Of a stretch of 64,000 nucleotides of DNA, positions 47,956 to 57,704 are shown in pieces (position 1 is the first letter of the stretch; every line of letters begins with the position of its first letter). The position numbers were made by a program, and so were the translations under genes. Origin of the DNA: Phanerochaete sordida (taxonomy: Eukaryota > Basidiomycota > Agaricomycetes > Polyporales > Phanerochaetaceae); contig BPQB01000058.1 in the NCBI GenBank assembly GCA_019973155.2, positions 62,001 through 126,000 on the forward strand, given 5' to 3'. A model generated the notes under the pieces. It had not been told where the DNA came from. It saw only the letters and a program-made list of their open reading frames with translations, and searched no databases.

Positions 47956-48954
47956 CTCCGTTATAGGAGCGGGATCGGTGCGCTCGGGTGCTTTAGCGTC
48001 ATGCGCGCCGAGTTTCCCAGCTCGTCGTGCATGATATCATCTGTCAATATGCTGCGAATTCAAGCTTTGGTATCAGGCACATCGCACAAAAAACTCAGGT
48101 CGTCTAGCGTACGTCAATGCTGTGCTCGTGGACAAAGGTTGAGACCAAGTGAAGTTGACCGTGGACCGCGTCGGACGCGGTAGGCAGCCCGTGGACCCCT
48201 GATACTGTGACCCACGAGGATCATCGATTGGCGCGGACTTCGTGGCGCTCGGAGGCAGCCGGGGTCACTCTCGTTCCGGGCTTCCGAAGGCAGCCCTTTC
48301 TCTCCTTCGTCACGCTGTGTTTCGAAAGCGCCTGAAATGAGTTTTACACGAGACCACTCTCGCAAGGCGTCACAAAGCACTATCAACCTAAATATAACGC
48401 AGGTACGCGAACGCCGTAATATTTGCGTTGAAAGAAGTATCTACTCGAGACGTTCACACCCCTGATCGTCCGCGCCCACAGGACCAGTTTCTCCGACTCG
48501 CTGGTCATGGCCATAGTAGTTGTCGTAAGGGCAGTGTACGTTCCACAATAGGACCATGGAACGTGCGCACTCAGGCGATGCGAGCGGGCCGAAGATACCC
48601 AGCTTCACTGTCACGAGGTATGCTTTTATGTCTCCCCAATCTGCAACTTCTCATTCCCCATCATGAAAGAGACGTGCCTGTCGCTCCACACACGCCACTG
48701 TTGTATGCTGCTGTAATAATCCTCCGACAGTGCTCATACAGAATATCAAGGAACTGTCGGGTGCCACACAAGCTCACTTTAGCTCAATGGTAAGTCTAAG
48801 CACAGAGGAGCGTACACATGGATGCCGGCAGGACCCTACAGGCACACTTTGTATCGCTACTTCTCATAAATTCTTGCCAGTGAGCTGCAAACGGTCCACA
48901 GCCTGGTTGACCCCAGTCTTCCGAGCGCTTCGCTTTCTCGCGCTGAATTCGACC
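47956..48954. other. Gene-free interval between F-box relic and G1 copy 3
   Basis: About 1 kb containing the copy 3 promoter at its right end. A TATA-like cataaatt occurs at about 48865, some 85 bases before the start. No gene recognised. Confidence 0.4.
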
Positions 48955-49901
48955 ATGCGCTTCCTACCCATCGCTACCGTCGCGGTCCTCGCCACGGCGG
49001 TGTTTGCGATCCCCACCACACGGGAACGCTTCGCCGCTCGTATGGCTCGTCGTGCCAACGGCACCGCGACGAGCCCGCACGTAACGACGTTCGATGCCAG
49101 CACCGCGCGCCGCTCCAAGTACTCGTCGCGCCCGAAGATGCCGAACGCGACGCACATCCAGTACAGCGGAAACTGGGCCGGCGTCGTGCTCAGCGAGGCC
49201 GCGGTGCGTGCTATCTTCGGGCTTCGGTGTTGTCTTGCTCATATATGTGCCGGAATAGGGCACTTGGGGCAGCGTCGCTGGGACAGTCTCGGTCCCGGTG
49301 CCGAGCGACCCGACAGGCGGAGGTGTCGCGGCAGCGTCTGCCTGGGTCGGCATCGACGGCGACACGTGCCAGAACGCCATCTGGCAGACCGGCATCGACA
49401 TGATCTACGAGTACGGCGAGGTCTACTACCAAGGCACGCCTCCCCGTTCGACAGTTTCAGCGTGGAGACTGATGCTCGCTATGCACAGCGTGGTACGAAT
49501 GGTACCCCGACTACGCCTACGACTACGGCGGCATCACCATCTCGGCCGGCGACTCCGTCACGCTGCAGGTCTGGGCCCTCAGCACGACCTCCGGCCTTGC
49601 GCAGATCGAGAACCTCAGCAACGGGCAGACCGTCGAGCTCAGCATCAGCAGCCCGTACGCGCTCTGCGAGCAGGACGTCGAATGGATCGTCGAGGACTTC
49701 GAGGACGGCGGAGAGCTGGTGCCGTTCGCGAACTTCGGGAGTGTGGAGTTCTCGACGACGATTGCTGCCACGAACGCGGCTACGTACGCCGTGCCTGGCG
49801 CGAACCCTGCTTCCGCGAACGTGCTTGATATCGAGCAGAATGGAAGGGTGCTCACGAGCGTCGCGATTGACGGCTGGACTATCACTGTCAACTACATCTA
49901 G
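48955..49901 (+). CDS. Secreted glutamic peptidase, family G1, copy 3
   Basis: Exons 48955-49203, 49259-49433 and 49489-49901 join to 278 codons plus stop. Signal peptide MRFLPIATVAVLATAVFA, propeptide RERFAARMARRANGTA. The catalytic Gln block is AWVGIDGDTCQNAIWQTG, with Gln in place of the usual Gly and Trp in place of Leu next to the catalytic Gln. The Glu block is VEWIVEDFEDGGELVPFANFG. The second intron begins with gcacgc, a GC donor; its position and phase match intron 2 of the other copies, so it is probably real. The sugar-binding-like middle (TLQVWALSTTSGLAQIENL) is the most diverged among the five. Ends in WTITVNYI. Confidence 0.91.
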
Positions 49902-50114
49902 GGTGGCGGAGTGGACGGCTACATCATGTGATACTGCTGTATTTGGGCTGAAGTAGACCGGGAATTGCTGCCATGAAGTGCCCGCGGACGAATGCTCACT
50001 ACAATCACGATCCTGACCCTGGCAGGCTGCTCGTGCGTGCGATTCGGACGAATGTCATCGTACTACGCCGCATATATTTGTGCTACTGCGTAGAGTAGGG
50101 TGGAGATGCAGAAT

Positions 50115-50163
50115 ATGCTAGCTTCGTTCTGTGGGATGCATGCCCACAGAACGAAGCTAGCAT
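50115..50163. repeat. Perfect inverted repeat, 21-bp arms, 7-base loop
   Basis: The left arm begins atgctagcttcgttct and the right arm is its exact reverse complement (50143-50163). The loop is atgcatg. It lies 214 bases after the stop of G1 copy 3. There is no U-tract, so it is not a simple terminator; it could be a transposon footprint or a hairpin in a long 3' UTR. Confidence 0.9.
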
Positions 50164-50179
50164 GTAATCGCGCTCCCAA

Positions 50180-50216
50180 GTGATCGGGGTCATACTCGTC
50201 TTGCGGGGTCCCCGGC
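50180..50216 (+). repeat. Dispersed bipartite ggggtc motif, copy 2
   Basis: Reads gtgatcggggtc, 13 bases, then ggggtccccggcgcc. It is downstream of G1 peptidase copy 3, as copy 3 of the motif is downstream of G1 copy 4. Confidence 0.5.
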
Positions 50217-51717
50217 GCCTGCGAAATCTCGCCGGGCCCTCCTGCCTCCTGCCTCCAACCTCCGCCGTCCACAACGACCGCACGCAGATGCACAGCGGCA
50301 GACGTTTACGTCCGAGCAGCACCTTCTACTGGGGCCTCGAGCTTGGCTGCAGGCGTCTCTCATGTGTGCGAGCTACGAAGCTGCTCACGTTCTAGACTCG
50401 AAGTTGGGATCCCGCAAATGCCGAAGCTTTTACAGCTGAGGGCGTCGTGTCGCGGAATACCAGGTGCGTCTAGCCTCCATGCTCCTCACACGTGCGTGCC
50501 GTAACGGATGTGGCTAGGCCTTGTCACAACTCCGCCGGGAAGACCCAGGGCACGACACCCTTCGCGAAGTCGTTCGCCATCGTTCTCCACGTTATGTACG
50601 CGAAGCTGACTCTCCTCCGCCCAATAAACCATCGCGTTGCTCAATTCGGCATAACACAATACCATGCTACCGAGTGGACCCTTGCAAACCTTGGATGGCG
50701 GACCGCAAGTGGTCTCACGCTTGATCGTCTGCGAGCTCGTGGACGGGCGAGGTCTCTAGATGGCAGAAAGCTGATGTTCAACCTATTATATGCGTAGTAC
50801 AGGTGCGCAGATACGCTCATCTATGTCGAAGCTGGCACTGGACTGACCTGAAGCTGTCCTTCAGGCGTATATTCGGAGCGGCCGGCCTATTAATAACGTA
50901 GTACCTCGCCCGTACTGGACTCAGGGTGAGCGCAGCTCCAGGTATCTGCGCGACTGACGAAGCTAAGAGTGTTGTGTCAGTGCATGCCATGGCTGGCAGT
51001 TCTGCTTTGAGGCCCGTCCAGGCATGTGCGGACGAATGGATGCGTAGAGCGGAAGATGCCGCCAATGTACATTCTTTTGCAGCTCACGCTCAAGGCCGCT
51101 TGTCATGGGGTGCCACAACGGGGTCCCGTGCAATATGTCTGGTGCCTTTATTCCGGCGCCACTACAATTTGCGGATCATCGGTCCGCTCCTTGCAGTCAA
51201 GCTAGGTGAGTCCACGCTAGATGAATTGCAGATACTTTTTGTTTTAGTGGAGCTGTTGTGAAGCTATGTTGTTAGATTTACGTCCTGCTGGGCCAGCGGT
51301 TTAGCGATTTACAGAGAAGTTTTTTTACATCCAGTCTCGACCTGCGATATTGCGGGCTTCTCGTCTGTCTTGGCAGCACGACTGAACGTTGTTCTAGGCA
51401 TGCCGCTGTCAACTACTCTGCCGGCTGATGGCTATTCTTCAGGTGCCACATAGCCTCAGCGCGACTCAACAGTACGCGCGAACGAGGAGCAGGAGGCACA
51501 TGGAGCGCTGACAGAACGTTACAGATGGGGACCACCATCCTGCCGCTGACAGTCATACACTGGCCCAATGACTGCATAGAGGGCCTTATACGACCATTGA
51601 ACAGCGACTCTGCCGAACGTGCGCTATCGAAGAAGTCGTTCGGCACCGACGTGCGCGCACATATGCGAAGCAGTCGTTAACTGGGGTGTAGTGCTCTTCG
51701 ACGCCGTCGCTGAGACG

Positions 51718-51725
51718 TATAAATA
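51718..51725 (+). promoter_or_regulatory. TATA box of G1 peptidase copy 4
   Basis: tataaata, about 76 bases upstream of the ATG at 51801. Identical to the element of copy 1. Confidence 0.75.
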
Positions 51726-51800
51726 CTGACCTATATCGCTCTTGCCTTTCTCCAGGTCATCCACCTCCCCTCGTTGCTCAGGTATCACTACCACTCAACC

Positions 51801-52736
51801 ATGCGCTCCTCAGCACTCCTTGTTGGCACTCTCCTCGCTGCGACCGCCCTCGCCTTCCCGTCCTCGAAGACGCGCTTCGACGCCCGCATGGCGCGCCGCG
51901 CCAACGGCACGTCGCACCTCTCCGCCACCAAGTTCGACGCCAGCACCGCGCGCCGTGCCAAGTACTCGTCGCACCCGAAGGTCACGAACGAGACGCACAT
52001 CGAGTACAGCTCTAACTGGGCTGGCGCTGTCCTCAACGCAGGCCCGGTACGCCGCAGGGATTTTGCGACGCTTCGAGCCCCGTGCTGACCAGATCGTGGC
52101 AGGGCACTTGGTCTACCGTCGAGGGAACGTTCAACATTCCTGTCCCCGGCCCTGCGCCCGGCCAGAGCGTCGGCGCTGCGTCCGCCTGGGTCGGCATTGA
52201 CGGCGACACCTGCGGCAGCGCTATCCTGCAGACCGGCGTCGACTTCATCTACGAGGACGGCGGCGTCTCTTATGATGGTCCGTGACTTCATACCCACTCA
52301 CGCGAATAGCATTGCTGGCACTCACGGTCCCTCGATAGCATGGTTTGAGTGGTATCCGGACTACGCTTACGACTTCAGCGGGATCACGATCAGTCCGGGC
52401 GACAGCATCACCGCCGTTGTGGAGACGGCTAGCACGACGCTCGGCTACGCGTTCATCATCAACAACAGCAACGGACAGGAGGTTGGCGTCGAGATCTCGA
52501 GCCCGTACGCGCTCTGCGAGCAGGACGCGGAGTGGATCGTCGAGGACTTCGAGGAGAACGGCGGGCTCGTGCCCTTCGCCAATTTCGGCACCGTCACCTT
52601 CAACGGCGCAGTCGCCGGTACCACCGGCGGCGGCTCTGTTGGTCCCGCTGGGGCAAACGTGTTTGATATTGAGCAGGGCTCGATCCTCACGAGCTCGTCG
52701 GTTGGCGGTTCGAGTATTACGGTCAGCTATATCTGA
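51801..52736 (+). CDS. Secreted glutamic peptidase, family G1, copy 4
   Basis: Exons 51801-52046, 52103-52277 and 52339-52736 join to 272 codons plus stop. Signal peptide MRSSALLVGTLLAATALA, then the propeptide KTRFDARMARRANGTSHL. The catalytic Gln is at about residue 125 (AWVGIDGDTCGSAILQTG) and the Glu block AEWIVEDFEENGG at about 204-216; AWFEWYPDYAYDF lines the site. The cysteines in DTC and ALCEQD can pair as in known eqolisins. It is closest in sequence to copy 5, which shares SPASS-type GPAPGQ and AGATIIDIEQ/AGANVFDIEQ blocks. All active-site residues are present, so it should be functional. Confidence 0.94.
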
Positions 52737-53182
52737 TACGGCAGCGGGGCTGGTCTAGGGCTCACGGATAGAAAGAGCTTTTACTCGTAGTAACTTGGCT
52801 TTCGACGTATCACGCCTCATGCTCAATATTCATCAAGCTATACCACTTTCTGAAGCTGTCATGTCAAAATTCTCTATTCCGATTCGTCAGGTGAATGCCA
52901 GGGTTGTGGGCTGTTCGTGCTAGATAGAAGTACGTTCGCAAGTGATTGGGGTCCCATCTATTGCTTGGGGTCCTAGCTCCCCTCGCGGGTGACGCGCGCC
53001 AAAGCCTCCTCTTGCTTGCGACCACCGTGTACTTGTCGGGTCCGACCTAGCACCGCGTCTCGCGCGTCAAGCCACTTGCTTTCGACCGTCGTCTACGAGG
53101 AGGGCAGGAAGGTATTTCAAACGTTTTGCACTCTCCCTACAAGGCAGCTGAGGCCCACATTAAGCCCACAGCATATCGATAG
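52737..53182. other. Intergenic between G1 copy 4 and F-box copy 7
   Basis: Carries a copy of the ggggtc motif at 52942-52977 and should hold the promoter of the F-box gene. No other feature seen. Confidence 0.4.
52942..52977 (+). repeat. Dispersed bipartite ggggtc motif, copy 3
   Basis: Reads gtgattggggtc, 13 bases, then ggggtcctagc. It sits about 205 bases after the G1 copy 4 stop; motif copy 2 is about 280 bases after the G1 copy 3 stop. Confidence 0.45.
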
Positions 53183-54589
53183 ATGGACGACGAACTCGGG
53201 TACTCGGCGCAGACGGCGCTGAGGAAGTCGAGCGCAGCCTCGCTCCCGGCAGAGATGATCGACTACGTGACCGACTTCCTCTACGATGACCTCCAAAGTT
53301 TGCGGTCGTGTACCCTTGTCAACAGGCAATGGCTGCCAGCTGGCTCCTTCCATCTCTTCCGCCGCATTCACTGGCCGCCGTGCGACCGCCAGCGGAGGTG
53401 GAGTGTCGCTGATCATGGAGATGGCTGCGCCAAGTGCCATCTGATAGACGGCTCTGGTACCCTGCAGAGTATCGTGACACTCTTCAGCACTTCCCTCCGT
53501 GCTGCGACAAGCGTCCGGGAACTCTACATTAAGATGGTGTGGTATGGTCCCAATAATTCCAACATCTCGACAGTTACTACCCCGCAGCAGCTCGCACACA
53601 TAGTTGGTCTCCTGCCTTGTCTGGAGACTCTGGACGTACAACCAATGCAGTTTAGACCATCATCATTCTCCGGTCCTCTCCCAGCAGGGCCGCGCCTTCG
53701 AGTTCTACACCTCACATCTCCACCCTCTGGCATCGATTTGGAATCCATGCTCATTTTCGTCTCTCACTTCTCCAGCATCTCTAAGCTTTCACTTTCGCCG
53801 GTCATTTCGGAACAGAGGTACCCTGTGCTCGGTCCTCCCGCACAGGCACTTCATATCAGGGTCAACGAACTCGACCTCGTTGTTCTCTCCGCAGCCCGCG
53901 TTTGGTTCGAGTTCTTATCCTCACATTTGGATCTGTCCTATCTTACATCCCTCTCACATTCCCCTCCCGCCTTCCGTGGGCCATGGGCGCAGAACCTTGA
54001 CGACTCAATACCCGCGTTGCACAACTTCATTCGGAAGTGCACCAATCTCCGCTTGCTCACGTGTCGGAACGGCTTCCCAGCACCCGGTATCCTCTCCTAT
54101 CCTTCGACTTGCACAACGCTCAACGAGATCGATTATCATGTCGGGCACATCCAGTCCGGTTTCCGGATGCCCACGCTCTGGAGCTACATAGCGGATCTGC
54201 TCAAGTGTCGGCTTGCGTCCACCGTGACAGCCGCCGTAATCCAGGTGACTTGCACGAGGACGGTCTACTCGAGCCATGAATATCTGGATTTCGCCGCCCA
54301 CCAAACCGACTTTGTGGAGAGCTTCGGAAGCATCGACTGGCCGGTGTTGAACGACGCTATTAGGAGGCTGCAGTCGCTCCGAATGGAGGTGGGGCTGTTG
54401 GTGGCGAAGGGACAGCGGGAGTGGGAAAGAATAGAGACGCCGCAGGAGAACGATATCCCAGACCCGGACATGTGGCGAGAGACCGCGGAGGCATGTCGCG
54501 CAGGGACCGAGGCCTTCATCCGCAATGAATTGTCCATCGCATCGCATCAGAGGCTCGAGCTGGATGTGTCCCTTCATGCTACAAACTAG
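53183..54589 (+). CDS. F-box protein, copy 7 (subgroup A)
   Basis: Single-exon gene of 468 codons. The F-box is SLPAEMIDYVTDFLYDD, then SLRSCTLVNRQWLPAGSFHLF. The signature that follows is WPPCDRQR and CAKCHLIDGSGTL, with one extra residue between the two cysteines and Arg in place of the Trp. The central part has Leu-rich strands (LRVLHLTSPP, LRLLTCRNGFP). The C-terminus has WPVLNDAIRRLQSLRMEVGL and FIRNELSIASHQRLELDVSLHA. It is in tandem with copy 8, 330 bases away on the same strand. Confidence 0.88.
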   Translation: MDDELGYSAQTALRKSSAASLPAEMIDYVTDFLYDDLQSLRSCTLVNRQWLPAGSFHLFRRIHWPPCDRQRRWSVADHGDGCAKCHLIDGSGTLQSIVTLFSTSLRAATSVRELYIKMVWYGPNNSNISTVTTPQQLAHIVGLLPCLETLDVQPMQFRPSSFSGPLPAGPRLRVLHLTSPPSGIDLESMLIFVSHFSSISKLSLSPVISEQRYPVLGPPAQALHIRVNELDLVVLSAARVWFEFLSSHLDLSYLTSLSHSPPAFRGPWAQNLDDSIPALHNFIRKCTNLRLLTCRNGFPAPGILSYPSTCTTLNEIDYHVGHIQSGFRMPTLWSYIADLLKCRLASTVTAAVIQVTCTRTVYSSHEYLDFAAHQTDFVESFGSIDWPVLNDAIRRLQSLRMEVGLLVAKGQREWERIETPQENDIPDPDMWRETAEACRAGTEAFIRNELSIASHQRLELDVSLHATN

Positions 54590-54922
54590 ATACTTACTTG
54601 AGGTTGTATGTACGTCCGGCTAGTGATCACCTCCCTTCTAGTATTATATACGTTACCGTTCGGAGACACTGTGCGAAGGCTTTGTTAACGTGCTGCGCGT
54701 CGTACAAGACCTTGCTGCCGAAGTTCGTCCCAATAGTACCTTCCGCAAAGCGACGCGGCGACGTTCACGTGGCAATCACGAGACCCACAATAATCGATTG
54801 TGCGCAGCAGATGGCCTGCTTGCATCCGTCGTCCACAAGCACAGCGAGGATGTACGTCAGACTGCCTAAGATGTCTATGCGCGGTTGCTGAATTGCAGCT
54901 TGAACACACAGCTGAACGAGCG
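54590..54922. other. Intergenic between tandem F-box copies 7 and 8
   Basis: Holds the 3' end of copy 7 and the promoter of copy 8. An in-frame ATG at 54800 could extend copy 8 by 41 residues. No other feature seen. Confidence 0.35.
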
Positions 54923-56335
54923 ATGAGCGACCTGCGCGTGTCTCTGGTGCGGACAGCGATGTTGAAGACTCCGCCCGCAATGCCGCTTCCAGCAGAGATA
55001 GTCGACTACGTGGTCGACTTCCTGCACACCGATATCGAGAGCCTTCGTTCCTGCACCCTTGTCAGCAAGAAGTGGTTGCCAGCGGGATCCTTCCACCTCT
55101 TCAGCTATTTTCACTGGCCTCCGTGCGATCACCAGCGGACCATATGGAGCAGGCCTCGCCAGCCCGAGGGTGTCTGCAAGTGCCATCTGCTCGATAACTC
55201 CGATACTTTGGAGGATATTGCATCTCTATTTCGCGCGTGCTCTCTTATCTCCAAGAGTGTACGAAGGCTCCGCATCTCGATGTCGTGGGTCGGGTCTGAC
55301 TATCCTACTGTCCACGCCAGAATCACTACACCGCAGCAACTCGCCACCATCACCGACCTGGCGCCACAGCTTTCCACTCTCGAGATACACGCACTTCGAT
55401 TTGTTATACCCTCACCATCACCATACCTCTCGCAGCGGCGCAGCATCAAGACATTGCGGCTTGTATCGCCATCTAGCAATATCGACTTCCAAACCTTGTC
55501 GATATTTCTGTCGCACTTCTCCTCCGTCGAGACCTTGTCTGTCTCATCAATGATGTCCCTTCAGACGTACGGCGCTGCAGGCTCCCTTGCTCTTACTCCG
55601 TTCATTCACGTCAACAATCTTGACTTCGCCATGTGTGCTAACGTCAACAAATGGTTCGACTTCCTATCCGCAGTGCTAGACATGCCCGTCCTCACATCAT
55701 TCTCAATATCCCCTCCAATGTTCGAAAATCCCCACAGCGCAGTGTACGAGACGTCTCGCGCCGCTCTGCACAGATTCCTTGTGAAATGTAGCAACCTCCG
55801 CTCACTCACATGCTACGGCGCTACATCTCCTGCGCTGCTCTCCTACCCATCCGCTTGCCCCACCCTGCGCGAGGTTCGCTTCGTCTCTACCACCTCAGAG
55901 CAATGGAATGCGGTACCCGGAATCTTACAGTCCCAGCTCACATCCGCTGCGAACGTTGCCGTCATCGAACTAGCCTGCGCCCAGCGCGTCGACGCATCCA
56001 ACCCCCGATATCGATATCTCCTCTTAACCCTTGTAGATATTGCATTCAAGCAAGACCTTGGGAAGGTGGACTGGGCCCTCCTGAGCGCGTCCATCGCAAG
56101 ACTGCGCTCTCTCCGGGTTGTGGTGCGGCTGCAGCTCGTGGGGCTGTTCTCAACCGAGGAGGCGGATCCCAGTGAAGAGACTCGAGGGCAGAATGAATGG
56201 CGGAAGGGGGCGGGGGCAATTCGTGCTGGAATTGAGGCTTTCATTCGGAAACAGCTGTCGACGACATCGCACCAAAACCTCGAGGTTGACGTGACGATTC
56301 TCGCTCGCCGCGGCATGGCCTTCATGCCGTTGTAA
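54923..56335 (+). CDS. F-box protein, copy 8 (subgroup A)
   Basis: Single-exon gene of 470 codons from the ATG at 54923. I chose this start because it leaves about 24 residues before the F-box, as in copies 1 and 7. The F-box is PLPAEIVDYVVDFLHTD, then SLRSCTLVSKKWLPAGSFHLF, followed by WPPCDHQR and CKCHLLDNSDTLEDI. Middle: LRSLTCYGATSPALLSYPSACPTLREV-type repeats cut here into LRSLTCYG and LREVRFVS. The C-terminus has WALLSASIARLRSLRVVVRL and FIRKQLSTTSHQNLEVDV. Converges with G1 peptidase copy 5, whose stop is only about 130 bases away. Confidence 0.87.
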   Translation: MSDLRVSLVRTAMLKTPPAMPLPAEIVDYVVDFLHTDIESLRSCTLVSKKWLPAGSFHLFSYFHWPPCDHQRTIWSRPRQPEGVCKCHLLDNSDTLEDIASLFRACSLISKSVRRLRISMSWVGSDYPTVHARITTPQQLATITDLAPQLSTLEIHALRFVIPSPSPYLSQRRSIKTLRLVSPSSNIDFQTLSIFLSHFSSVETLSVSSMMSLQTYGAAGSLALTPFIHVNNLDFAMCANVNKWFDFLSAVLDMPVLTSFSISPPMFENPHSAVYETSRAALHRFLVKCSNLRSLTCYGATSPALLSYPSACPTLREVRFVSTTSEQWNAVPGILQSQLTSAANVAVIELACAQRVDASNPRYRYLLLTLVDIAFKQDLGKVDWALLSASIARLRSLRVVVRLQLVGLFSTEEADPSEETRGQNEWRKGAGAIRAGIEAFIRKQLSTTSHQNLEVDVTILARRGMAFMPL

Positions 56336-56463
56336 ATTACTTGGTATGTTTGTCTGTATATAATCATCTCGCTATGTCGTACGTGAGGAACAGCATACGC
56401 TCTACTGAATCCGCAGATCCAGACAGGGTTCGCACAGCCTTCGGCTTCATCGTCAATCCCCAC

Positions 56464-57396
56464 CTAGTTGTACGTAACAGTGATGCTCGACCCAGTAACT
56501 GAGGCACTGGTGAGTACCGCGCCCTGCTCGATGTCGATGATGGTCGCGCCGGCGGGACCCGCAGATGTGTCGAAGTTCGTACCCGCAACCGCGCCGGTGA
56601 AGGTCACGGTACCGAAGTCCGCGAACGGCACGAGGCCGCCCGCGACCTCGAAGTCCTCGACGATCCACTCCGCATCCTGCTCGCACAGCGGAACACCGCT
56701 CGCGAGCTCGATGCCGACCTCCTGGCCGCTATTGTTGTTGATCAGCCACGCGTAGCCGAGCGTGCTCGTAACCGTCTCCACGATCGCAGTGATGCTGTCG
56801 CCTGGGTTGATGATCATCTCGTCGAAGTCGTAGGCAGCCTCGGGGTACCATTCGTACCACGCTGTGGACAGCATATGTCACACACTGTCGGAATATGGGA
56901 GCAGTGTGACATTGCTCACCGTCGTAAGAGACCTCGCCGTCGAAGTAATTGAAGTCGACGCCGGTCTGGAGGATGGCGGTTCCGCAGCTGTCGCCATCGA
57001 TGCCGACCCACGCGGATGCCCCGCCCTGAGTCTGACCTGGCGCCGGGCCCGGGATCGGGACTGTGAACGTACCCTCGACGGTCGCCCACGTACCCTAGTA
57101 GGGAAACTCGTCAGCACACCGTGCGATCAAGGGTAGAAAGTACGACCAACCGCGTCTGCGTTTAGGACCGCGCCCGCCCAGTTCGCAGTGTAGACGTCGT
57201 GGGTTGCGTTCGTAATCTTTGGGCGCGACAGATGCTTGGAACGGCGCGCGGTGCTGGCGTCGGACGTCGTGGCAGGGAGACGTGAGGTGCCTTTCGCACG
57301 GCGGGCAACGCGCGCGTCGAAGCGCTCCCTCGACGAGGGAAACGCGAGCGCAGTGGCGGTGAAGATGATACCGAGAACGAAGGCCAAGAGATGCAT
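56464..57396 (-). CDS. Secreted glutamic peptidase, family G1, copy 5
   Basis: Exons 57396-57151, 57094-56920 and 56861-56464 join to 272 codons plus stop. The signal peptide is MHLLAFVLGIIFTATALA, then RERFDARVARRAKGTSRL. Catalytic blocks AWVGIDGDSCGTAILQTG and AEWIVEDFEVAGG are intact; AWYEWYPEAAYDF is present. The first intron has the weaker donor gttggt, but its position equals that of the other copies. Nearest relative in the window is copy 4. A TATA element (tataagta) lies about 65-70 bases upstream. Right-most gene of the accessory island. Confidence 0.93.
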
Positions 57397-57458
57397 GAGA
57401 ATGAACAACTGGAGGAGAGATGCGAAGTGCCCTGGGCAGGTAACATCCATTTGGCTGA

Positions 57459-57466
57459 TACTTATA
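57459..57466 (-). promoter_or_regulatory. TATA box of G1 peptidase copy 5
   Basis: Minus-strand tataagta, about 63-70 bases before the ATG at 57396. Confidence 0.65.
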
Positions 57467-57704
57467 CGTTTCGCGCAGGTCTTCTATGCCATCGGGTGAG
57501 CTCATCCGGTGCCGTCGTGGATGCATGACAAGAAGAGCACTGTACGGCAGTCAGACGCATAGTCACCGCCACTTGATAAATCAGCACTGGTCCTGCTGGA
57601 CATACTTTAGGAAATCGTACCGGAGGATGAATATCCCCAAACGCGCCTGCGGACTTCTATCAGCGTCGCATATGCACGGTCCTCTTCTGTCGGACGTACC
57701 ATTA

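Larger units (their letters stand above)
49902..51717. other. Gene-free interval, about 1.8 kb, with hairpin and repeat motif
   Basis: No gene recognised. It contains a perfect 21-bp inverted repeat (50115-50163) and, 16 bases further on, a copy of the ggggtc bipartite motif. The rest has only short open frames. Confidence 0.5.
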
